Shown piece after piece: positions 1 through 4,789 of a DNA stretch of 6,731 nucleotides. How positions within the stretch are numbered: position 1 is the first letter of the stretch; each line of letters begins with the position of its first letter. Location: NCBI GenBank assembly GCA_011321985.1, contig DROB01000230.1, forward strand, positions 1 to 6,731, written 5' to 3'. Made by a program: the position numbers and the translations under genes. Below the pieces are notes generated by a model. The model made no database searches, was not told the origin of the DNA, and was given only the letters and a program-made list of their open reading frames with translations. The DNA is from Gammaproteobacteria bacterium (GTDB taxonomy: Bacteria > Pseudomonadota > Gammaproteobacteria > SZUA-229).

Positions 1-1143
1 AGCCAGGCAAGCAGCGATTCCGGAAATGATTTTCTCGAGAATCAGAGTATCGAAGGCGATACACTCAATGAGCACCTGATCTGGCAGCTGCAAAATTCAC
101 AATTTAGTGATGTAGACAGGATTATCGCCATCGCCATCATCGATGCCATCAGTGACGACGGTTATCTCACCGAAAGCGTCGAGGAAATATTTGATAGCTT
201 AAAAGATGAACTGGATATCGAGATGGACGAAGTCGAAGCCGTCCTGCATCGCGTACAACGCTTTGACCCTGTCGGTATCGCCGCTCGCGACCTGCGAGAA
301 TGCTTACTGCTACAACTGGAACCGTTTGACCCTAAGACACCCGGACTGGCTGATGTTAAAAACATCATCCAGCACCACCTGGACCTGCTGGGCGCGCACG
401 ACTACGCCCGTCTGCAGAAAAAAACACGCCGCAATGAAGAGCAACTACATGATTTAATTCTGTTTATTCAGGCACTAAACCCCAAACCCGGGGCCAGCAT
501 TTCAAAAAACAATGCACAGTATGTGATACCAGACATCTTCGTTCGAAAGGTCAACGGTCACTGGCATGTCAGCCTCAATCCGGAAGCATCACCCAATATA
601 AGGATTAACAGTGTCTACGAAAGCCACCTCAAAAATGCCGGTCGCGGCAAAGACACCAGTTACCTGCGCAACAGCCTGCAGGAAGCACGATGGTTCCTGA
701 AAAGCCTGCAGAGCCGCAGCGACACCCTGCAACGAGTCGGTGATGCCATCGTCAGACGCCAGCGCCTGTTCCTGGATTACGGTGATGAAGGCATGAAACC
801 AATGGTCTTACGTGACATAGCTGAAGAACTGGAAATGCACGAGTCTACTATTTCACGCGTCACCACCAACAAATTCATGCATACCCCCCGTGGGGTCTTC
901 GAATTCAAGTTTTTCTTCTCCAGCCACGTCGGTACGGCCGATGGCGGAGAATGCTCTGCTACCGCCATCCGGTCCATGGTGAAAAAACTGATCGAGAGTG
1001 AAAATCCTAAAAAACCGATGAGCGACAATAAAATTTCTTCATTATTAGTGAAAGAAGGTATTAATGTTGCACGTCGAACTGTGGCAAAATATAGAGAGTC
1101 TATGTTGATACCACCATCCAATGAGCGCAAGCGCTTAGCCTGA
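1..1143 (+). CDS. rpoN: RNA polymerase sigma-54 factor, partial (N-terminus off the left edge)
   Basis: This is the alternative sigma factor that directs RNA polymerase to -24/-12 promoters and needs AAA+ activators to open DNA. The frame is open from base 1 and gives 380 residues; the family usually has about 470-500, so roughly 100 residues (glutamine-rich region I and the start of region II) are missing at the window edge. The first ~20 residues are an acidic linker. The core-binding domain follows, with the conserved FDPVG at residues 88-92 and ARDLRECLL after it. The helix-turn-helix lies at about 271-290 (RDIAEELEMHESTISRV), followed by the conserved HTPRGVFEFKFFFSSHV. The RpoN box ARRTVAKYRE that reads the -24 element is intact at 357-366 (nt 1069-1098), and the protein ends with the usual IPPSNERKRL. 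Nothing suggests a broken gene. An internal ATG at 223 is not the start, because conserved domain sequence runs upstream of it. Identification is very secure. Confidence 0.98.
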   Translation, partial: SQASSDSGNDFLENQSIEGDTLNEHLIWQLQNSQFSDVDRIIAIAIIDAISDDGYLTESVEEIFDSLKDELDIEMDEVEAVLHRVQRFDPVGIAARDLRECLLLQLEPFDPKTPGLADVKNIIQHHLDLLGAHDYARLQKKTRRNEEQLHDLILFIQALNPKPGASISKNNAQYVIPDIFVRKVNGHWHVSLNPEASPNIRINSVYESHLKNAGRGKDTSYLRNSLQEARWFLKSLQSRSDTLQRVGDAIVRRQRLFLDYGDEGMKPMVLRDIAEELEMHESTISRVTTNKFMHTPRGVFEFKFFFSSHVGTADGGECSATAIRSMVKKLIESENPKKPMSDNKISSLLVKEGINVARRTVAKYRESMLIPPSNERKRLA

Positions 1144-1173
1144 GGGTCTAACAGAGACTCTTCCAATAACTGT

Positions 1174-1177
1174 GGAG
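1174..1177 (+). promoter_or_regulatory. Ribosome binding site deciding the hpf start
   Basis: GGAG lies 8 nt before the ATG at 1186 but only 2 nt before the in-frame ATG at 1180. The spacing favours 1186, as does the family N-terminus, which begins MQ(I/L)N(I/L)TG. Confidence 0.7.
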
Positions 1178-1185
1178 AAATGCCC

Positions 1186-1518
1186 ATGCAAATAAATCTG
1201 ACAGGTCATCATATCGAAGTAACCGATTCTTTGAGAGATTACGTAAATGAAAAAATGGCACGACTGGAACGCCACTTCGATAAAGTCAGTAATACCCACG
1301 TCATCCTCACCGTCGAAGGTGACCGACACAAAGCAGAAGCAACGGTTCATATGAGTGGTAATGATATCTTTGCCAATTGCACAGAAGACGATATGTACGC
1401 AGCGATAGACCACCTGGTTGACAAGCTGGATCGTCAGGTGAAAAAACATAAAGAAAAAATTACCAACCATCTACACAACAAGCACAATAACGACTACAGT
1501 CTGGAAGAGACCGAGTAA
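1186..1518 (+). CDS. hpf: Ribosome hibernation-promoting factor, short form (HPF/YfiA family)
   Basis: This small cytosolic protein binds the 30S decoding region in slow-growing or starved cells and promotes inactive 100S ribosomes. From ATG 1186 it has 110 residues. It begins MQINLTGHHIEVTDSLRDYV and contains the family's DMYAAIDHLVDKLDRQVKKHK segment, giving the single beta-alpha-beta-beta-beta-alpha domain. It lacks the extra C-terminal dimerisation domain of long HPF, so it is the short type. It is about 15 residues longer than the 95-residue E. coli protein because of a polar, His/Asn/Glu-rich tail. An ATG two codons upstream (1180) is in frame, but it is too close to the GGAG and would add only Met-Pro. 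The gene sits 42 nt after rpoN, the same order as in E. coli, and is probably co-transcribed with it. Whether the tail has a function is unknown. Confidence 0.96.
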   Translation: MQINLTGHHIEVTDSLRDYVNEKMARLERHFDKVSNTHVILTVEGDRHKAEATVHMSGNDIFANCTEDDMYAAIDHLVDKLDRQVKKHKEKITNHLHNKHNNDYSLEETE

Positions 1519-1551
1519 TAATCTGACAGGCCATCTATTTCCTAAACAGGT

Positions 1552-1574
1552 GTGCCACATGATCATTATGGCAC
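1552..1574 (+). repeat. Small inverted repeat in the hpf-ptsN gap
   Basis: GTGCCA (1552-1557) and TGGCAC (1569-1574) are perfect inverted arms. The 11-nt centre contains the 8-base palindrome ATGATCAT (1559-1566). It could fold as a hairpin in RNA or serve as a two-fold protein site in DNA. No T-run follows, so it is not a standard intrinsic terminator. It ends 2 nt before the larger inverted repeat around the ptsN start. Confidence 0.5.
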
Positions 1575-1576
1575 CA

Positions 1577-1658
1577 TTACTATCAACAGCATTCGAGACT
1601 AGATCAGCAACAACATGAACCTTGATACACTTATCAGCTCGAATGCTGTTATTAGTAA
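1577..1658 (+). repeat. Long inverted repeat bracketing the ptsN start codon
   Basis: The left arm (1577-1597) and right arm (1638-1658) are reverse complements at 19 of 21 positions. The inner 13 bases match perfectly (right arm CTCGAATGCTGTT, 1638-1650). Two mismatches follow at 1583-1584 opposite 1651-1652, then 6 more pairs. The 40-nt loop holds the ptsN ATG (1615) and its AC-rich leader AGCAACAAC. The right arm lies inside ptsN codons 8-15. A second small hairpin, TGATA-cact-TATCA (1623-1636), lies in the loop directly beside the inner end of the stem. The transcript would place the ribosome entry region in a closed loop. The symmetry is directly visible; any regulatory role is inference. 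Confidence 0.7.
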
Positions 1659-2097
1659 CTTCGAAATAAAAAGTAAAAAACGCGCATTAGAACTACTGGC
1701 CGAACACCTGGCCACCGAAGCAACACAAGCCAATCACTCAACCGAAACCATCGATGCACTGAAGGTTTTTCAACTGCTCCTCGACAGGGAAAAACTGGGA
1801 TCGACCAGCATGGGTCATGGTGTCGCACTACCGCATGCACGCACAGAACTTACTGAGAAAGCTATCGGTGCCTTCCTGAAGCTCGACAGAGGTATTGATT
1901 TTGATAGCCCCGACGACCAGAAAACTGACCTGATTTTTGCATTACTCGTCCCCAGGCACTACACCGATGAACACCTGAAAATACTGGCACAACTCGCATC
2001 ACAGTTCAGTGATGAAAAATTTTGCAAAACACTCAGAGATACCAACGACAAAGAAGGTATCTACAATAACCTCATCAACCAGGGAACCTCTGAATAA
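1615..2097 (+). CDS. ptsN: Nitrogen-regulatory PTS protein EIIA-Ntr
   Basis: EIIA-Ntr is a cytosolic regulatory phosphoprotein of the PTS; in other proteobacteria it affects potassium transport, nitrogen metabolism and stress responses according to its phosphorylation state. The 160-residue product matches the family's usual length. It shows SKKRALELLAEHLA (20-33), DREKLGSTSMGHGVALPHAR with the predicted phosphoacceptor His74, and the family core DLIFALLVPRHYTDEHLKIL. The start is fixed: an in-frame TAG lies at 1600-1602 and no other start codon falls between it and ATG 1615. There is no clear Shine-Dalgarno sequence; the leader is AC-rich and lies in the loop of the 1577-1658 inverted repeat. 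The likely phosphate donor is the HPr encoded downstream, since no separate NPr gene is seen here. Family assignment is secure; the physiological targets in this organism are unknown. Confidence 0.97.
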   Translation: MNLDTLISSNAVISNFEIKSKKRALELLAEHLATEATQANHSTETIDALKVFQLLLDREKLGSTSMGHGVALPHARTELTEKAIGAFLKLDRGIDFDSPDDQKTDLIFALLVPRHYTDEHLKILAQLASQFSDEKFCKTLRDTNDKEGIYNNLINQGTSE

Positions 2098-2243
2098 GCC
2101 CGGGTCCAGGAAGCGACGATCAATACCTGCTTCCATAGTTGATAACGTTTAAGGTATCATGCCTGTAATGTCATTATCTTCTCACTCAAACAGGCGATGC
2201 CACAGAAACCGGCCCAGCAGCAGCGTTATGACGGAGCAATAGC

Positions 2244-3185
2244 ATGAAAGAAATTCTTTCCGCAGAATCTATCATCGTCAACCTGGCCAGCAAGATCGAA
2301 TTAAAATGGGTGGCAGGTGAAGAAGACCCCAAACTCCCCCTGCACGAGGTCGATGTCAGCGAACATGCCACCCTCATCGGTCACCTGAACCTGATCCACA
2401 ATAACATCATCCAGGTACTCGGAAAAACAGAGTGCGATTACCTGCATTCACTGGATGACGATTTTCGTAACAGTACGCTGACGCAACTATTCACCAACAA
2501 GACCGTCGCTATCATCTTGTCTGAAGGACTGCCGGTACCTGACACACTCTGCGACTATGCTAACAGATACAACGTCCCGGTATTAAGCTGCCGGGCTAAT
2601 AGTAATGACGTAGTCGATACCGCACGCTACTACCTGCATAAATTATTTTCGAATAAGGAAATATTACACGGTGTTTTCATGGAAGTGCTGGGCAACGGTG
2701 TACTCATCACTGGCGAGAGCAGTGTAGGCAAGAGCGAACTGGCGCTCGACCTGATCTCACGTGGTCACCGCCTGGTCGCTGATGATGCGCCCGAATTCAC
2801 CCAGATCGGCCCGGATATCCTCGATGGACGCAGCCCCAGTATATTGCAGGGCTTCATGGAAGTCCGCGGGCTGGGCGTACTGAATATCCGGGAAATGTAC
2901 GGTGATAACGCGATAAAAATCAATAAGTACCTGCGGCTGATCATCCACATGGAAAAGATGAGCAATAATAACCAGGGAGATTTTGATCGGCTGAAAGGCC
3001 AGACCAAGATACAGAAGATCCTGAACGTAGAGATTCCGGTAACGGTGATACCCGTAGCTCCCGGACGAAATCTTGCTGTCATCGTCGAAGCTGCCGTACG
3101 CAACCATATATTGCTCAATAACGGTTATGATGCCAGCCAGCAACTTATCGACCTGCAACAGAAGGCAATCGAAAACGATAGATAG
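2244..3185 (+). CDS. hprK: HPr kinase/phosphorylase
   Basis: This bifunctional enzyme uses ATP or pyrophosphate to phosphorylate HPr on its regulatory serine and reverses the reaction by phosphorolysis. The 313 residues match the family's normal length. An N-terminal domain (about 1-130) precedes the catalytic domain, with HG at 142-143, the P-loop GESSVGKS at 157-164, LVADD with the paired aspartates 180-181, the HprK signature EVRGLGVLNI at 206-215, and the PVAPGRN loop at 270-276. The P-loop has Ser160 where many homologues have Gly, but the Walker A residues Gly157, Gly162, Lys163 and Ser164 are present. GGAG (2233-2236) is 7 nt before the ATG. The target serine is present in the HPr encoded downstream. 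The gene is separated from ptsN by 146 nt, so an internal promoter is possible, and from rapZ by only 7 nt. Confidence 0.97.
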   Translation: MKEILSAESIIVNLASKIELKWVAGEEDPKLPLHEVDVSEHATLIGHLNLIHNNIIQVLGKTECDYLHSLDDDFRNSTLTQLFTNKTVAIILSEGLPVPDTLCDYANRYNVPVLSCRANSNDVVDTARYYLHKLFSNKEILHGVFMEVLGNGVLITGESSVGKSELALDLISRGHRLVADDAPEFTQIGPDILDGRSPSILQGFMEVRGLGVLNIREMYGDNAIKINKYLRLIIHMEKMSNNNQGDFDRLKGQTKIQKILNVEIPVTVIPVAPGRNLAVIVEAAVRNHILLNNGYDASQQLIDLQQKAIENDR

Positions 3186-3192
3186 AATAACT

Positions 3193-4074
3193 ATGAAATT
3201 AATTATCATAAGCGGCCTGTCTGGCTCAGGAAAAACGGTCGCATTACACACGCTGGAAGACGAAGATTATTACTGTGTAGATAACTTGCCCATCGGCTTA
3301 TTGCCACAACTCGTCGACAGGATACTGAGCCGCCGCGTACAGCTCTACGATTATATCGCTGTCGGTATCGATGCCAGAAGTGACTCTGAAGACCTTCGTG
3401 ATTTCAATACCATAATCGACTGGATACGCCAACGTGACACAGAATCAAAGATTGAAATCGAGATCATCTATATACAGGCAGAACTCGAGACCCTGATAAA
3501 ACGTTTCAGTGATACCCGACGCAGACACCCCTTAACCAAAAAGGGGTTACCGCTATCGGAGGCCATAGAAGTAGAACGCAACCTGTTGAAAGATGTAGCG
3601 ACCAGCGCCGACCTCTATGTCGACACCACCTATACCAATATCCACGAATTAAGAAGTTACGTCAAAGAACGTGTCGTCAGACGAGAACAGAGCAAACTCT
3701 CTCTCCTGTTCCACTCTTTTGGTTTCAAAAACGGCGCGCCTGCTGACTCGGATTTCGTGTTTGATGTTCGCTGTTTACCCAACCCTCACTGGGAACCAAA
3801 CCTGCGCGCACTGACAGGCCAGGATCCGGAAGTGATACATTTCCTGCAGGAACAGGAAGACGTACAGAAAATGTTCGAACATATAAAAAATTATTTAAAT
3901 TTTGTGATACCCCAGTTCATCAAACAGAACCGTTATTATATAACCGTATCCATCGGCTGCACCGGTGGGCAGCACCGTTCCGTCTACATGGCCGAAGCCC
4001 TACATGATGATTTCAGGAGCCACCTCGAAAGTGTCTCCATCCATCACCGTGAATTAAGCAATCAAGTATCATGA
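3193..4074 (+). CDS. rapZ: RapZ-family nucleotide-binding protein (YvcJ/YhbJ family)
   Basis: In E. coli RapZ is an RNA-binding adaptor that delivers the GlmZ small RNA to RNase E and so controls glucosamine-6-phosphate synthase; Bacillus YvcJ is a related nucleotide-binding protein. The 293-residue product has the N-terminal P-loop GLSGSGKT at 8-15, YYCVDNLP at 26-33, DARS at 60-63 in the second nucleotide-binding region, the conserved TRRRHPL, and the C-terminal GCTGGQHRSVYMAE. The frame is open farther upstream, but ATG 3193 is chosen because the family begins M-x-hydrophobic-I-I-S-G-x-S-G-S-G-K and upstream codons overlap hprK. The Shine-Dalgarno is weak, so coupling to hprK (7-nt gap) is likely. 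The C-terminus ends RELSNQVS and lacks the lysine/arginine cluster of the E. coli protein, so GlmZ-type RNA binding should not be assumed. Confidence 0.95.
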   Translation: MKLIIISGLSGSGKTVALHTLEDEDYYCVDNLPIGLLPQLVDRILSRRVQLYDYIAVGIDARSDSEDLRDFNTIIDWIRQRDTESKIEIEIIYIQAELETLIKRFSDTRRRHPLTKKGLPLSEAIEVERNLLKDVATSADLYVDTTYTNIHELRSYVKERVVRREQSKLSLLFHSFGFKNGAPADSDFVFDVRCLPNPHWEPNLRALTGQDPEVIHFLQEQEDVQKMFEHIKNYLNFVIPQFIKQNRYYITVSIGCTGGQHRSVYMAEALHDDFRSHLESVSIHHRELSNQVS

Positions 4075-4457
4075 GTATCGCTCTGTTCCTCATCACACAC
4101 GAAGGAATTGCCAGTAGCCTGCTGGATATTGGTCGCTCTATCATCCAGCAACCCGTCGATAATATTGCTTTCACCGAGGTACCGATGGACGCTGAGATAG
4201 GCACCGTGATCGAAAAAGCCAGGAACAGGCTCAGCGATCTCAACCTGAACGATGGCATCCTTTTTATTTCAGATATCTACGGCAGTACACCTGCGAATAT
4301 CGCAAGAGAACTGGCTGCAAAATACAATACCAGCTTAATCAGCGGAGTAAACTTGCCCATGATCATCCGTTTACTTAATTACCGTAATGAAGACAGGCAA
4401 ACCTTGATAGAGAAAGCCCTGGACGGTGCACGTCAGGGGATACAGGTAAACAACTAA
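4071..4457 (+). CDS. Mannose-family PTS EIIA domain protein
   Basis: This is a single-domain EIIA of the mannose/fructose/sorbose PTS family, which accepts phosphate from HPr on a histidine near the N-terminus. The 128 residues start MSIALFLITHEGIASSLL, with predicted phosphoacceptor His10. The family's D-x-x-G-[GS]-[ST]-P segment appears as DIYGSTPANIA, followed by LISGVNLPMIIRLL, which resembles the conserved (S/T)G(V/F)N(L/M)PM motif. No EIIB, EIIC or EIID domain is fused or adjacent, so it is probably a regulatory phosphoprotein rather than part of a sugar importer. Its ATG overlaps the rapZ stop (ATGA) and no good ribosome site precedes it, which points to translational coupling with rapZ. 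Family assignment is secure; its partner is unknown. I give no symbol because naming of stand-alone members is inconsistent. Confidence 0.93.
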   Translation: MSIALFLITHEGIASSLLDIGRSIIQQPVDNIAFTEVPMDAEIGTVIEKARNRLSDLNLNDGILFISDIYGSTPANIARELAAKYNTSLISGVNLPMIIRLLNYRNEDRQTLIEKALDGARQGIQVNN

Positions 4458-4475
4458 TCCCAGAGTCAATTTAAA

Positions 4476-4748
4476 GTGAGCATCAGTAAAAATACAGAAA
4501 TCATCAACAAACTTGGGATGCATGCGAGAGCTGCTGCTCAATTCGTGCAGCTGGCATCCAGCTTCTCCTCTCATATCGAAATAGAAAAGGACAATCGTCG
4601 GGTGAACGGAAAAAGTATCATGGGTGTAATGATGCTGGCAGCGAGCAAGGGCAGCAAGATAACACTCTATGCCGATGGTGAAGACGAGACAGAAAGCCTC
4701 GACAAACTTGAAGAACTGATCAACAACCGTTTCAATGAAGAAGAATAA
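4476..4748 (+). CDS. ptsH: Phosphocarrier protein HPr (GTG start)
   Basis: HPr is the small cytosolic phosphocarrier between EI and the EIIA proteins. The 90 residues match the family. His16 in LGMHARAA is the EI-dependent phosphorylation site, and Ser47 in NGKSIMGVMMLAAS corresponds to the serine modified by HPr kinase (Ser46 in Gram-positive HPr). The residue after HAR is Ala rather than the Pro of classical sugar-PTS HPr. The start is GTG at 4476, since the only codons between the in-frame upstream stop (TAA of the EIIA gene, 4455-4457) and this GTG are TCC CAG AGT CAA TTT AAA. The ribosome site is weak (AGAG about 10 nt upstream). It lies 18 nt after the EIIA gene and 41 nt before ptsI, consistent with one transcript. 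It could be called ptsO/npr by some pipelines, but Ser47, hprK and a non-GAF EI next door favour HPr. Confidence 0.94.
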   Translation: MSISKNTEIINKLGMHARAAAQFVQLASSFSSHIEIEKDNRRVNGKSIMGVMMLAASKGSKITLYADGEDETESLDKLEELINNRFNEEE

Positions 4749-4763
4749 GTACAATAACCCAGA

Positions 4764-4782
4764 GAACTTCTGAAGTTCAGGA
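4764..4782 (+). promoter_or_regulatory. Inverted repeat and ribosome binding site before ptsI
   Basis: GAACTTC-T-GAAGTTC (4764-4778) is a perfect 7-base inverted repeat around one central base. It directly abuts AGGA (4779-4782), which lies 7 nt before the TTG start of ptsI and supports that start. As RNA it could form a short hairpin of five pairs with a five-base loop just 5' of the ribosome site. The ribosome site is well supported; a regulatory role for the palindrome is speculative. Confidence 0.5.
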
Positions 4783-4789
4783 CAAAGAT

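Noticed and set aside
1180..1185. Upstream ATG as the hpf start
   Set aside because: It lies only 2 nt after the GGAG and adds Met-Pro before the conserved N-terminus; ATG 1186 has normal 8-nt spacing.
1569..1587. TGGCAC resembling the -24 element of a sigma-54 promoter upstream of ptsN
   Set aside because: At the required spacing (GG, ten bases, GC) the sequence reads AT, not GC, so there is no -12 element. The TGGCAC is better explained as one arm of the GTGCCA/TGGCAC dyad.
2109..2134. GGAAGC/GCTTCC inverted repeat after ptsN as a terminator
   Set aside because: The 6-bp stem has a 14-nt loop and no T-run follows.
2228..2242. Four-codon reading frame (Met-Thr-Glu-Gln-stop) just before hprK
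   Set aside because: It has no ribosome site of its own and its bases include the hprK Shine-Dalgarno; far too short to support as a leader peptide.
3073..3192. N-terminal extension of rapZ by 40 residues
   Set aside because: It would overlap hprK for more than 110 nt in another frame and precede the family's conserved N-terminal P-loop strand; ATG 3193 gives the normal length.
3192..3210. TATGA/TCATA dyad over the rapZ start codon
   Set aside because: Only five mostly A-T pairs; too weak to mask initiation.
2757..3251. Minus-strand open frames opposite hprK, and similar ones opposite rpoN, hpf, ptsI and others
   Set aside because: They lie opposite well-conserved genes, show no family motifs, and reflect codon bias of the + strand genes.
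3527..3547. ACCCCTT/AAGGGGT hairpin inside rapZ
   Set aside because: Seven pairs with a 7-nt loop, but it lies within codons for the conserved RRHPL region and no T-run follows; coding constraint and chance explain it.
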